Shown: in pieces, positions 44,242 to 56,809 of the stretch
Position numbering within the stretch: the first letter of the stretch is position 1
How the letters are laid out: each line of letters starts with the position of its first letter
DNA from: Gonatopus flavifemur
Lineage: Eukaryota; Arthropoda; Insecta; Hymenoptera; Dryinidae
Direction of reading: 5' to 3'
Length of the DNA: 64,000 nucleotides
Assembly (NCBI GenBank): GCA_018340375.1
Contig: JAFFJZ010000043.1
Location: 1,426,001-1,490,000, forward strand
Program-made: the position numbers and the translations under genes
Notes under the pieces: model-generated
The model's input: the letters and a program-made list of their open reading frames with translations, nothing else
The model's database searches: none
What the model was told of the DNA's origin: nothing

Positions 44242-47200
44242 GGTCCTTATTTTCAAAATTTTCGATTTTTCTTGCTCCCATCCGTCAAAAATGTTCCAAT
44301 TGATGCCAAAATGAACCAGCTTCAACCCCAGCTCAATCGGACAATATTTAGAGGTCGCACAAAGAGCTGAAAGTTACGAGAAATGTCATTTTTCAGAGTT
44401 TTTTGAGCGTTTAGAGCAATATCTTAAGAATGAAGAGTTCCATTCGAACTATTCATCACCTGATGTCAAATTCTCATCAAATTCCCCATATTTTTGATTG
44501 TGTGACTTTTTTATGCAATCATTGGTTCAGGAGTTACAGTTGAATGGAGGAATAACATGTCAAATGGGAGATTTTATTTAAATTCACATTTGAAATCATA
44601 TAGTATGGAATCCAGATCAAATGAAACGAAGCATCTGATTTTTCTAAAAGAAATAGCTTGATTATTCATTTTTCACTTGATTCATGTTGCTCCTTAAGGT
44701 ATCTTTTTGTGCAGATGTAGCGATCACGATGATCATTCACAACTTGTAGCAAGAACTGAAAGTGTCCCTCATTGTAGGTTATGAGCTTGTTCAATTCTTG
44801 AACAAGGGCAACTCTACGTTCGGCATTATCATTGGTCACCAATAATTGTTTCACAGTAGTTGAACCCGCTTCATAATCCGCTCTTTCTCCCCAAGTTAGT
44901 GAGTGGAATCGTAAGGATTCGCTGGAGATATTCAATTCATTGAAAAATTCAATTGTGTTGGGTATTCTAGAATCTTGTACATCACGTTGTGCTGCAGTAC
45001 TGGCCTTGAGCATGGCACGATTTGGCCTCTTTGTGATGGAAATATTACCATTTTTGAAATTCAAGGCTTTGACCATCTTCCGTTTTATTCGGATTGGGAT
45101 TTCAGCATCGAGAAATGCAAGTCCTACCATTTGATCTGATAAATACCACAGGTGATTTTCTAATTTCTCGCAAGTCACTTTTGATATTTTTTGGTTATAT
45201 TTCTGATATTGATATAGATCATTGAGTAGCTTGAGATCATTGCGTGGTGCACTTACGGCGAGTGGTACTGTAAGCCACGCTTTGAGATAGATCATTACGA
45301 TAAACTGGCACATTTCTTGGAGTCCTTTTTCCTCCCTAGATGTGAGTTTAAATTGAGATCGGAACATATAAATTTTGAAGGAGTAAATTAATTTTGACAT
45401 CCAACGAGGGTGGCGCATAGCTCCCGGAGCTTGGAAACGTATCCCACATGGTAGAATGTCTCCTAGAAAAATAATTGTCAACTCCAATAATCCACAGTAA
45501 TCGTTTCTCACGTTAACTTGTGAAAGTTATTGCTTGGCGGAATCAATTATATCTTCCTTCAAAGGGGTGAGATTCAATGACAATTCCGGAGTGTCATCAC
45601 TAGTTGGATACGTGTTTTGATCAATAACATGCCATTCTTCTTGAAACCTCTTGAAGAGTAAGACTTCAGGTCCTGACGAAGGTGACAGACTCACTGTAAA
45701 TGCAGCCCCAACAAGTAATTCCATAACATGGTGGCGACACGCAAAATACAGCAGATCTTTGTCAACTTTTTGTTCCAATTGGACACACGCACCAACATGA
45801 CGAACGGTATTTGTACTTGTAGTGTCAAAACACATCCCTATAATACGGTTTTTGATATTCCATTCTCCCAAAGCCTCAATAATTGCGTTGGACTGGTTCT
45901 TCCCTGTTCCACTGGTTGATTTGCAGGCTTTTAGAAGCTGGGGAACCCCAAAACCGGATACAATTACAGGAAGGCGATCAATATGTTCTTTTCCAGAGAG
46001 ATCGCACATCAGCTTTCCGTCCCGATGAACTATAAGAGGAACATCTTCAACAAACTCTTCTTTCAATGCAGTTGCAATTTCAGCACGATGCTTTTCACGT
46101 TGACGGTTTATAGAACTACGATTATCAAACCTCCAATATCATTTCTGAGACTTTTAGCTGTTTCAGCAATAACAAAAGCGGCTTTTCTGTCGCTAATTCT
46201 TGTCCGATCTGAAGCAGCGCCAACTGATGGAGTCACGATGTTTATTTTCCCTCTAATTGATCTTTTTTTCTGGGGAGGACTGTAATCGCTTTCGCTATCA
46301 GAACCCTCATACGTTGTGCTCTCTTCAATCTCATATTATGTAGGAGACTGATTTCTAGTAGAGTCATCTTTATCGTAACTACAGCTTGGCAAATTGTTAT
46401 TAAAAAGTGCATCTTTTCGAGCTCTTACGCTTCTTTTTTTTTCCAGTTCGATACGGTCAGCTTTACGCGCTTCTCCAGCACTCAATGCGATATCCATCAA
46501 ACCCATGTGACCACGACGCCCAGGTTCTCGTTGTGCAAGCAGAAATAATCGATCTTCTCCTATCTTGATGAGACTGAATGCATCGACATGAGCAATATCG
46601 GGAAAAATTTCCTAATTTGCTACGGAATTCATCTTTCCTCAAAGTATGAGTTTGAGAATCTCGATTTCTCAGTTGCTTCAAGCTTATCCACTCTTGGTGG
46701 AGCTTTTCCAGTTTCCGAATAGCATGATCTTTTCTGCAAGTTGGTATACGAGCCCTTTTCCATACTTCTAAGACCTTATCTATTACAAAAGGAGAGGAAT
46801 TTCGAATTGTTCCCTTCAAAATGAAGTGCATACGGAGAAACAATCCCAGCACCTCCTCATTGGACGCCAGACGGACATTCGAAAGCTCAGAAACTGAATG
46901 ATCCGGGAGATAGAATTTTGTTTTGCTGCTGGTAGCCATTACTGTGATATAAAAGTTGTTAGTTAATGGACAGTTCGTGAAATTTTGGATATTGAGCTGA
47001 ATACGGAGCCCAAATCTTCAATGAAGAAGGCGACATATAATCTCAGAGAACATTTTTAATGAGCAGTATAGGTTAATCGTAATTCTTGTGAACTGATAGT
47101 CATTTGATGTGAATTGTATGAAATCGTTTGTTCATAAAGGATGAAATAAACCAAGGAACTGAATCTGTATATTTTAACCTCACCTGTTATATATTTTATC

Positions 47201-47968
47201 TCGTCATCATGTGTAACAACACTTCAATAAATGCTTGGCAATATGCAAAGTTGTTACAAACAATGCTCAATCTCCGGGACGTAAACCAATGTTGCCAACT
47301 GGTACAAACTAGTCGGGCGTGCGTGGGAAGAACTTCTCGCCATTGGTTGCCTCCTCATATGTCTAACTGCCTTCCTCAAGCCCTGAATAGTACGCAGTGA
47401 GAGAGAAGGAGGGACATAAGAAGGCGACAAATAGTAAGGAATATTTCCTACGCACAATTAATCTGTGAACATTAATAGCACTGGCGTGAATTATTAATGT
47501 GAATGTTATGATTATCAGTCAGATGGCGTGATTACATTGGTATGAACTTGACTTCCCATTTGTGAGTGTAATGTACAATAACATGAGGTTTATGGGTAAA
47601 AAACTTCCAAGATATAATTAAGATAAGATTAATGTTTTTTAACTTTGAGAGTACTTCCTTCATCTAACTGCATGTAACTTCTGAACCACTGATTGAATAA
47701 AAAAAAGTCACGAAATCAAAAATATGGGGAATTTAATGAGAATCCGACATCAGGTGATAAATAATTCAAATGGAACTCTTCATTCTCAAGATATTTCTCT
47801 AAAGACTCGAAAACTTAAAAATGATATTCTTCGTAACTTTAAGCTCTTTGTGTAACCTCTAAATATTGTCCGATCGAGCTGGGATTGGAGCCAGTTAATT
47901 TTCGCATCAATTGGAATATTTTTCAGGGGTGGGAGTGAGAAAAATCGGAAATTTTCAGAATAAGGACC
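44242..47968 (-). mobile_element. 3.7 kb DNA transposon, GGTCCTTATT ends, long inverted repeats
   Basis: Ends GGTCCTTATT and AATAAGGACC head inverted repeats of about 290-300 bp (44,242-44,540 and 47,680-47,968), roughly 80-85 percent identical by eye. The right-hand flank does not resume Gypsy sequence and I find no clear target duplication, so the flanking Gypsy may have been partly deleted. A multi-frame transposase-like gene runs on the minus strand inside. Confidence 0.8.
44666..46939 (-). pseudogene. hAT-like transposase of an unnamed animal family, several frameshifts
   Basis: On the minus strand from 46,939 come MATSSKTKFYLPDH, RARIPTCRKDHAIRKLEKLH, then after a shift IKIGEDRLFLLAQREPGRRG and ARKADRIELEKKR. 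Next is a RISDRKAAFVIAETAKSL region (46,100-46,200, stop at the LII junction), followed by 46,066-45,527 with GMCFDTTSTNTVRHVGAC and FACRHHVMELLVGAAF. The last piece is 45,511-44,666, with RADYEAGSTTVKQLLV and a charged C-terminus. The CFDTT Asp and the Cys/His helix sit as the second Asp and CxxH blocks do in hAT proteins, so I infer a distant hAT-like RNase H fold. I recognise the motif order from uncharacterised animal repeat proteins but cannot name the family. At least three frame breaks are present. Confidence 0.7.
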
Positions 47969-49934
47969 TTCCTAGTGAACAGTCATAATTTTTTCTGTGG
48001 GAGTGAATACAGTTTTAGTCGAATAAGTGAATCAACTGAATTGAACTCCAATCTTTGATTTGTGAAAAACATTTTTGACTCGTTTCCATGAATTTCTTCT
48101 GTAAAATTCGGTCTTCCATTCAGAATTCAATCATTACAGCCTGTTTTGATATTTCATTTGTGTCTTTGAACTTGAACTCTGAATCTCAGAATCAGTGATC
48201 TCAAAATATTCTGATCATTTTTCCCTTGTCAGTGGTATCGTTACAAAAACGTTGAACAAAGGATAACGTAATTAATTCCGAAAATATGTACCTTGAGAGG
48301 AATTTCTCAGTAAATCCATAGATTTCTGGTCATATTTGCTGATCCGGTGCCGATACGATTCTTTCGATGATTCCATTGATTTGTATAAGTAATCGGGGTT
48401 CAGATCCGAATGAGGTCAATTCGTAATATCATATGTTATACGTCACAAAATGTCACATGTTTCTCTGCGAACCCCGAATGTTGTGTGAACAGAGAACATA
48501 GGAAATTCGGATTCTATTGTATAGACCGCCTCAAGGTAGCCTTTATGTGTAGGAAATTCCTTTGAACAGGAATCCTTGATATACAGAAATTTATAAATCG
48601 CGTTGAATTAGATCATCAACATCAATACTAATGATCGAAACCTTGACTGTTTTATAAAAGCAGCTGTATGTATTTTCCTGCTTGTACTTCCAGTGTCGTA
48701 TTTGGATTCTAAATAACAAATCTATAGTTTTATTGTAGAATCCCAGATCATATTGATATTCGATCAAGAAATGAACATTTCATTGCAGAATATCGTGATG
48801 CTGTCAGCATTTGAGGCAAACTCTAAAACGATAGTGCAATTGTGTTACAAGTTATCATTCTCAAGATTGAATTTTGCAAAATTATAAGTTTTTACCTGTT
48901 GTCAATAACAATCGCTTGAAATGCACTTACGAGCACCTCGCTGTGAATAAATTGTGCTACTTTCCTGTATATATATCTGTTTATGATTCGAATCTAGGAA
49001 TTGAATCATCCTAAAAATTCAAAATCAAAATCCAAGAATTCATACAAATCGACAGAATATTCTAATAATTGGAAATGCATGTTCTATCCCAAGCAGCACC
49101 AGCACGTTCTATGAACGTGCTATGTATGTTCGAAAGATACGATGGTATGTACTGGGTATATTCGAATTGAATACGAGAATGTTCTATGTACGTTCATAGT
49201 ATGTACGAATGAGACTGTTTCATACGTTGCCAGAATATTCAAAAGAGATTCTATCGAATCTGTCATGTAACACAATAGATCGTATAACGAATGTTTGACA
49301 AATAATTATAAACAATAAGAGTGTCTACTCACCTTACGGAGATCTCATAAAAACTGATAGCTATGATATTTTATCGAATTTCATTTAAGCATTTGTCCAG
49401 AAATTCACAAAATTTTATAATGCCGTTATAAGGATTGGAGCTCAAAATTGAATTTTACCAGCCTTGTAAGCAATCATAGAGAATCTCATAAATACGTACA
49501 AGATGAAAATTTTTTGAGATTTTGATGCATTTTTGCCCAGGAACGCATCAGAACATATAAGCAGTTGTTAAACTTTTTCCATACGTCAACCTCTTGGTTC
49601 ATTTTAATGGTTCTAATCGTAACAGTTCTCAATTGTACAAATTTTGATGTGATATATGAGGACTGAAATACACAAATTTGAAAACGAAAAATTGTATTCA
49701 TTTGATATAAGGATAGATAAGAACAAATTTCCAGATTGATTTATTGGAAATCATGTGCTTCATCCTGAAAGGATGAAGACAAGTTTACACGATACAAACA
49801 TACATCGAGATTAAATGAAAAATTTGAAGAACAAAAATAAAATGAGCATTTTTTGAATTTAACATAAAATTCTCATACATTTTTTACATTAACATCATAA
49901 GTAAATATGTCGTTTTTCATCAATCTTCTCTCAA

Positions 49935-49965
<31 letters not shown>

Positions 49966-50335
49966 AATAATTCTCTCCAAGAATAAAATATGAATTAAGG
50001 AGATTCAGCTTACTGTTCGAGAAAATGCTTACTCACCCAGACAGCATAAAAGTTTCATAAGGAACTTTTGGCTCAGTGCTATCTGGGTCAAAGAGTACAC
50101 TAGGCCCTTCTAATGGAACAACTGAAATCTACAATATATTGACTACACTTGTATAGCTTATAATTAACATTTTTTGAATGATAAATTAGTATTATAACGT
50201 ATCACAGTGTTTTATAAAAGTGAGTTTGTGGTGAAGTAAATAAAATTGTTGCTCAGAAAAACAACTGAAGAAGTACATATAGCAACAATATGCGGACAAT
50301 GTTCAAAATATCAGAAATTTAATTCTAGTACGTGG
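47969..50335. other. Gene-free AT-rich region
   Basis: No coding region is supported. A small palindrome GCACGTTCTATGAACGTGC lies at about 49,101-49,119. An (AAT)n microsatellite lies at 49,936-49,970. An inverted repeat ACCCAGACAGCA/TGCTATCTGGGT encloses 50,037-50,090. Confidence 0.5.
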
Positions 50336-50566
50336 CCAGCGATCCCTGACGATGCAACTTGAGCCAAATCTTTTCTGACAAATTATTCGAAAATAAAGCA
50401 AAAAATTAAAATATCGCTCTATACAGACTATCTTTATTGATTGAAAAAGGTCTGTACAGAACAATATTCTGATTATAATGCTTCATTTTCGAATAATTTA
50501 TCAGAATAGGTTTCGTCGTATCGTTTTCTAACGCATGGTTCTGGTTGCATTTTCAGGGGTCGCTGG
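50336..50566. mobile_element. MITE with CCAGCGATCC ends (copy 1)
   Basis: Left CCAGCGATCCCTGACGATGC and right GCATTTTCAGGGGTCGCTGG are inverted, with inner blocks ATTATTCGAAAATAAAGCA and complement. The interior CTGTACAGA motif is also palindromic. It shares its ends with 56,810-57,188. Confidence 0.75.
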
Positions 50567-51384
50567 TATTCCCTTAATGATAATAAAGATAAAGATAATG
50601 ATAAAGGATGCTGAATTCTAAATTAATGTCTAAACTTTCCATGAACTTATGTACTAATTTCTAATAAAGCAGCGCAATAATACTGTCATGTTGAAAATAT
50701 TAGATAACAATTACTCGTCAGAGAGTACGTTAGTGTTTCCTCATTGAAACAATTGAAATTAACAATGTACCGACCACACTTCTACATCTCATAATTTTCA
50801 TTTCTCAAATAATAAATGAGTATTAAACTAATTAAAAATAATTAGTAATTAGTAATTAGTTATTGGTAATTAGTATTTCAACTTATCATGGTGTGTTACA
50901 AAAGTAAATTCGTGTTGAAAAAAAAATGTTGCTTGGGACAACAACAAAGAGCACATAACGTTGCATAATGCAAATAAAGTTCGAAATATTAGAATATCAG
51001 AATATATTATAATATATATTAGAATATTAGAAATCCAATTTTAATAATAATGAAAGATAAAGATAATTATAAACAATATCGAATTCTCAACTTTCTGTAT
51101 ACTCTCTCTGTGAATGTATACACTAATTTCTAATCAAGTGACGCGGTAATAATGTGACGTTGAAACTGTTGGATCCAATGATATAGTAAAAGGTGTATTC
51201 GAGGTTTCTGTATAAAATGAGCAGTTAAATTTCCTCTTCATCAGGATTATTAGATTTCATCATTCTTTCTTTGCACTTTACGAGCCAATACTTGATTCGG
51301 CATTCCACTTCAGTCTCCGTCACTTTATGTCTGTTCAGCACAGCAGCTGGAATAATAAAATGAAGGCATTTTAAGAAGTCATTA
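50567..51384. other. Gene-free AT-rich sequence
   Basis: It contains degenerate AATTAGTAATTAGT (50,830-50,870) and ATATTAGAATAT (50,990-51,030) simple repeats. The texture near 50,640-51,170 partly repeats that of 50,150-50,330 (an ACAATGTA...ACTTCTACA-like stretch, then AAAGTAAATTCGTG), suggesting an old tandem duplication. No gene is seen. Confidence 0.4.
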
Positions 51385-51545
51385 CCCTGGTTAAACAATC
51401 CCATTGAATCCCATTGAATTCCAAGTAAACCGATTGAATCCTATTGATTCCGATGCAGAAAACTGATTGATTCCCATTCATGAATCGGACTCAATGGGAT
51501 TTCTGCATCGGAATCAATGGGTTCAATGGGATTGTTTAACCAGGG
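51385..51545. mobile_element. 161-bp MITE, CCCTGGTTAAACAATCCC ends, TA duplication
   Basis: Perfect inverted ends CCCTGGTTAAACAATCCC and complement lie directly inside TA (51,383-51,384 and 51,546-51,547). The interior is built of repeated ATTGAATCC/GGATTCAAT words on both strands. A TA duplication indicates Tc1/mariner-type mobilisation. Confidence 0.88.
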
Positions 51546-52510
51546 TACAATTCTTGAAACGAAATATTACAAACAGCTATCTGGAGAATTATTGATGAGG
51601 TTTGCAGAAGATCCCAAACGAAAATCCCATCAGAAACTGATGAGAATTTCCGAACCTTGATGAGGAACAGTGCACTGGAACCCATTTATGGAAGAAATTT
51701 AATACTTAGCAACGGTGAAGAACCATTCAAACCTATTAACTTCCATTGAATCTCATTCCTTGAACTGGCTACTACAGTCTTTCTCCAACTACAGACTTTT
51801 TGTGATAACTAGACTGCTAACGTGTTATAGTTTGTGACATCTCCAACCTACCGAACATAGTTTTTTACCGCGACATAACTACAATGTATCTCAAAATCAT
51901 ACGCAATATCACCTGTTTGTTGCATGCAATGGACTGGTAACGTGTAATTTCACATTCATCAAAAGTTGCTACAATGTAAACACTATCTAACATGTTTCAT
52001 TTTAGCAACATGATTGTTTCATTCATCTGTTATAAACAACATAAATATGTGTGTGTGCGTTCCACCTCCAAACCGGCGTTGAAAAATTCAACGGGTTCAA
52101 TGGTGTAACTTATATATATGCGCGTGACCTCGGATCGAAGTCAAAAAGTGTCTACGATGCATATTCTCCCAAATAAAAAGATCATAACAACTGCTTGCAA
52201 CCATCATGTAACCCACCGAATTGAAAGAATCAGGAAGTAGTCTTTCAATAATTTTGTATACATTCAAATGGAACGGGAGAAATCATCTAGTGACCTATTA
52301 CTATATTAAGGGGTTTCGTTGGAATAGCCAATAAGAATTGTTTCCTACCATAAACTGAAACCGAAATCTATCAAAGAGTTCGCACACTCACTAAACGATC
52401 AGTAACACTTGAATAAACTAAATGAAATGATTGATAACAGAAAATTGAATGTAATTAACCTTTTTCAATAGCACAATACCAGTGTTTCGTAATGCTTTGA
52501 ATTTTAATCT
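51546..52510. other. Gene-free AT-rich sequence
   Basis: No gene, intact inverted repeat or microsatellite of note is seen. Words around 51,800-52,030 (GTGATAAC, CATCATGTAACC, ACATGTTTCA) reappear in part at 52,890-53,050, perhaps flanks of one older element. Confidence 0.35.
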
Positions 52511-52755
52511 CTATTGCAAGGATCCAGGTGGAAATCCAGACAACCACCCGAAATCCCCATAAGAAGCTTGAAAATCCAGTTGGAACTCCTGGAAATCCAT
52601 GTTGAAAATTCCCCATCTGAGAAACCAGGTAGGAATTTACGTAACAAGCTGTGGGATTCAAGCAAATCCGTAGGAAACTATCCGAACTTTCTACAGGGAC
52701 ACATAGGAATCCATCTAGATCCCTGTATGGATTTCCACCTGGATTTTCTCAATAG
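52511..52755. mobile_element. 245-bp MITE with AGGTGGAAATCCA ends
   Basis: Left CTATTGCAAGGATCCAGGTG and right CACCTGGATTTTCTCAATAG are inverted, extended by GGAAATCCAGA/TGGATTTCC. The interior repeats GGAAATCCA-type words several times. It has no coding capacity. Confidence 0.75.
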
Positions 52756-53117
52756 CGATGTGAATCTCATTACATTTGACAGACATCTTTACTGAACCAT
52801 TTCTGTTCCACTGCCGGTACTAATAATATAGTACATTTCTGTTCCACTGCCGGTACTCTGTCCTGATTCTTTTACTTCGTTGATGTAATCAACACAACAA
52901 ATATTATGTTACAATTACGTTGCAACTACTTTTCATGAATGTGAAATTACACGTTGCCTGTTCCTTGCGTGTAACAAGCAGGGTACATTGCATGTGATTT
53001 TGAAATTACATTATAATTATGATGCGGTGACAAACTGAGTTTGATGGGAAGTGAGGCCAAAACACTGACATACGCGTCAACACGTGTTGTTAGCTACACG
53101 CACAAGAAATTCTATTA

Positions 53118-53638
53118 TCCCGGGAAAAAATAATTCAAATATGGTTGTATATGAACATATATGAATATATATGGGATCATATATGAAATATACATGAATA
53201 TATATGGGATCATATATGAAATATACATGAATATATATGGGATCATATATGAGCATGTATTGATTTTGGCCGTATACGATTATATAAGAATGGGATCATG
53301 TATGGCCATATGCGATAATATTCAATCATACGTCATCATACAGATCCATATACGGGAAACAATATTTCACCACCCGGTCCTCGTTTGCCAATTTTTCCAC
53401 CTATATTCTACGGGGAGGCGACGAATTCCATCGGTGGCGGTGTTGTATGAGCATGTATTATGGAATGTTATGAGAATCAAAGAGCAGAAGTTGAAATAAT
53501 GCCGTAAATGAATAGATGCCCCACTGTCATATATGACCACATATGAGCATGTATGACCATTATCCATATATGGGAGCATATATGGACCCATATATGGAAG
53601 CATATATGGACTCATATATGAACTTTTTTTTCCCGGGA
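53118..53638. mobile_element. 521-bp MITE with TCCCGGGAAAAAA ends and ATATATG repeats
   Basis: Ends TCCCGGGAAAAAA and complement are inverted. Just inside, 53,150-53,250 has three copies of a unit of about 31 bp (ATGAATATATATGGGATCAT and a short spacer). The right side has mirror-related CATATATGGA units at 53,560-53,620. The short open frame over the left array is a repeat artefact. Confidence 0.75.
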
Positions 53639-53953
53639 TGTATTAATGAAAACCACATTTAATTAGATACGCACCGACATGGTTTTTATACCAATTGACA
53701 AATGGCCACTATTCTAACTTCTGGTTGAATTTGGCCTCACCGATATTTCCCTAATTAGCAGTCTAGTTATTAAACATGATTTTTAATTTTTAATTTTAAC
53801 GGGTTTGAACTGTATGATTTGAATGGTTATTTACCGTTGCAAAATTTGTATTAAATCTCATGAATCAATTAGATTCAATACACTTTTTGAAGTAGAGGAC
53901 ACTGAGCTATGTACAATGGATACGAGATCGCCCTGAAATTCATCCTATTTTTT

Positions 53954-54312
53954 CCCGTACAGCACAACCACCGATCCTCCACCTAGGACTTCGGTGGACT
54001 GGAGGTGGAGAAATGGGAGCGGTGGAAATAAGGGAGAAATAAAGGAGAGTCTCCGTCGAGGCAACGGAGAGGCGACGGAGAAATGTCCGCCCTCTGTATT
54101 TTCAATAAAATTCGTATTGGTGCATTCTCATATTCAGATGTGATTATGTAAGTGCACCAATATAAATTTTATTGAAAATACAGAGGGCGGACAATTCTCC
54201 GTCGCCTCGACGTTGCCTCGACAGAGACCCTCCCTTATTTCCACCGCTCCCATTTCTCCACCTTTAGTCCACCGAAGTCCTAGGTGGAGGATAGGTGGCT
54301 GTGCTGTACGGG
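53954..54312. mobile_element. 359-bp fold-back with CCCGTACAGCACA ends
   Basis: Arms of about 160 bp, from CCCGTACAGCACAACCACC to ATTTTATTGAAAATACAGAG, are near-identical in inverse orientation. The loop is about 40 bp around TCATATTCAGATGTG. The hairpin is one of the most regular in the window. It has no coding capacity. Confidence 0.88.
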
Positions 54313-54443
54313 TTGTACCCAGAACCAGCATTTGTATCTCTATGCGTATACCTCCTTTCTCAGTTGAAAATAACAGCAGCGACGCCTACCATGAGATCGC
54401 AGTATTTTCGAAAATTGTATATTTAGATATAGTATACCGTGCC

Positions 54444-54687
54444 CACAGACTTCTATATATTACACTAGACTGCTAGCTGTGGAATCACGAAGTGAAGCCG
54501 GCCGCCATTTGTTAAGCATGATGATTATATTATAGAATTCTCCGACACATGTTTGAAAATTGATATGAGTGTCATGCTTGACAAATGGCGGCCACGTATA
54601 CATACAAATATTCTGTGTACATGATTGCTTCACTTTTTCCCGTAACAAACTATATCATGTTATCAGTCTATGTATAGAAGTCTGTGA
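54444..54687. mobile_element. 244-bp MITE with CACAGACTTCTATA ends
   Basis: Outer ends CACAGACTTCTATATAT and complement, and a second inverted pair GCCGCCATTTGTTAAGCATG with its complement, form a two-step hairpin. It has no coding capacity. Confidence 0.75.
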
Positions 54688-54837
54688 CCGTGCCATGCTT
54701 TCCTGCTAGAAAAAAACGATTAGAAAGAATTCATTAGAATTAAAATTCAATTCATTTCGATTCTTCCAATGCGTCTCAATTCTGCCAACTCGTCCACGGA
54801 TTGTGATTCATCCTCTTCTATTCATAACGAATGCAAA

Positions 54838-55185
54838 TGACAGAGAGAAGATGAGAGTGCTCACGGGCACCCTTTCGCTGCCATTGAAAGTTCCATCGGT
54901 CCTCTGGCGGTTAGATCATGGAAATTATTACAGAGAAATTTTAACTTTTGATAGTACAAAATTGCGCATTTCTTTTGTATACTTTTCAATACATATTTGA
55001 TTGAAATTATTTTATGTATCTAAATTGAATGCATATAATTATACATCATCTGGAGTAAAAAAAAAATGATAAATAAGAGAGGGGGTGTATGCAATCAGTT
55101 CCGTGTTCCATCCGATAAGAGGGCGCTCTAATGTTTACTAGCAATGGAACCTTGGCGGTGGGCACTCTCATCTTCTCTCTGCCAA
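54838..55185. mobile_element. Inverted-repeat element with GACAGAGAGAAGATGAGAG ends
   Basis: Left GACAGAGAGAAGATGAGAGT and right ACTCTCATCTTCTCTCTGCC are inverted arms of about 28 bp, with inner CACGG/CCGTG-like matches (GGTTCCAT both ways). The interior is AT-rich with an A10 run. Confidence 0.55.
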
Positions 55186-56514
55186 TGAAATTGATGTTGG
55201 AATGTATGCATTCATATTAATTCGCTTGAATCCATTCCAAATTTCAATTGGGCACAGCATCAAATCCGTTTGAATTGTCTGTTATGAATTTATGTGAAAT
55301 GACCACGCTAATTTCAATCGTTTTCAACCTTATGAGCGGAATGATTCCAATCCTCCTCAATTCCAAACATTGGGACAAGAAAACGCATTCAATTCGATTG
55401 AATTTTTTCAATTCATTTCAATGTCCTTTTTCCAGCAGGGTTGGTACTGCGACGTCATGATAGAGGCCAACTGTTGTAAATGTCTGTTTGGAATTTTATT
55501 CAATCTGGCACGTGGAAATGGCGTCGACCTCATCTCCATTGTAGTTAGATCAATGGGGGAGGAAAATTCAATATTCATGAAAAAAATTTTAATTATGCAG
55601 TTTCATTCACCAATTATCACACGAGCCAAGGAGGTTGGTGCGAATGCGTTCTTTTTCTTTTTCCCCAGCCAACTAAATTCTTCACCCAACTTATTTGAGA
55701 TCAATTTGGGCATGATTCTCTTGACCATGCATTTGTAGCTGTCACCTCCAACAGCCGATAACTGGTTAACCTGTACACATAGAACTTTAGGTTTATTTTC
55801 ATTCAGAAATATGAAATTCAAATATGTTCATATTCCTCATCCCTCCCATAGACCGGAATTTCTAGGAGTGGAACGGAATCCAAAGACGTGATTGGTCCGT
55901 GGATAGTAACTTACTAGGATCCCTGAATATTCCCCAAAATTCCGGTCCATAGGAGAGAGGCCTGAATGAAACAGAATCACAACCAGCCATATGCAGTGCA
56001 CCTGAATTTCATGCTCTGCAACGGGATGCGGTTGAGGTAAGGAGTGGGTGTGGGATGTGATGACAATACGTCCCCCTATTGAATGATTCACCCCAATCCT
56101 CACTCCATAGTGAACCGTGAAATTCAGGTGGACCACATAATATGGCTAATATGCCCTTTTTGGGAACATTCTGCTGTTTGGAAAACACTGCAGTTAGAAA
56201 TTATTGGTAACCGGTCTGAATATCCCGGACTGAAGTTCCCCAAGAAATTGATCCCGTAATCAAAAATATCCGAGTCAAAATACCCCATAATGACAAATAT
56301 TCCAGACAGAATATCCCGCATCGTAGGATTCTTGCGTGAGAATGTTTGTTTGAATGTTATTTGATTTAGTTTATTGTATCGTATTGATTTATTCACGGTT
56401 TTATTGGGTTGAACTAAATTTGGTCAGTCTTACGAAGGATATTAATACTAATTTGATTTAGTTAAATGTATCTTATTGATTTATTCATGGTTTAATTAGG
56501 TCGAAGTGGATTTG
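55186..56514. other. Gene-free stretch with two small inverted repeats
   Basis: The first is an inverted repeat CCATAGACCGGAATTT/AAATTCCGGTCCATAGG (55,848-55,952). The second, CACCTGAATTTCA/TGAAATTCAGGTG, spans about 56,000-56,130. Open frames at 55,370-55,738 and 55,837-56,136 lack any family motif. Near 56,340-56,520 and again at 57,190-57,530, a unit of about 90 bp (TTGATTTAGTTTA...GGGTTGAACTA) recurs in diverged tandem copies. Confidence 0.45.
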
Positions 56515-56786
56515 CCCTAGTGGAAAAAACTTTGTTGAATTCTGTTCACTTTTGGCACAGCGTGTTTCAATAAAATTCGATAAAAATCAATAAAAATCCT
56601 CAAATTTCACTGAAGTTCACTATAAATCAACAAATTTCACTAAAAGTTATTGAATTTTGTGGAAAATAATTGAATTTCACCGAAATTTTGTTGAATTTAG
56701 TTGAATTCTGCTAATTTTTAATGAAAACCTACTGGGCCAAAAGTGAACGAAATTCAACAATATTCAACAAAATTTTTCCATCAGGG
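56515..56786. mobile_element. 272-bp MITE with CCCTAGTGGAAAAAAC ends
   Basis: Left CCCTAGTGGAAAAAACTTTG and GTTCACTTTTGGC are inverted on the right as GGCCAAAAGTGAAC and ATTTTTCCATCAGGG. The interior is a run of AAATTCACTNAA-type words. A CCCT terminus is shared with other MITEs in the window. Confidence 0.75.
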
Positions 56787-56809
56787 TGATTAGTATTACG
56801 AGGGACATT

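Noticed and set aside
49100..49120. GCACGTTCTATGAACGTGC palindrome as a regulatory operator
   Set aside because: It is a single small palindrome in AT-rich repetitive DNA with no adjacent gene.
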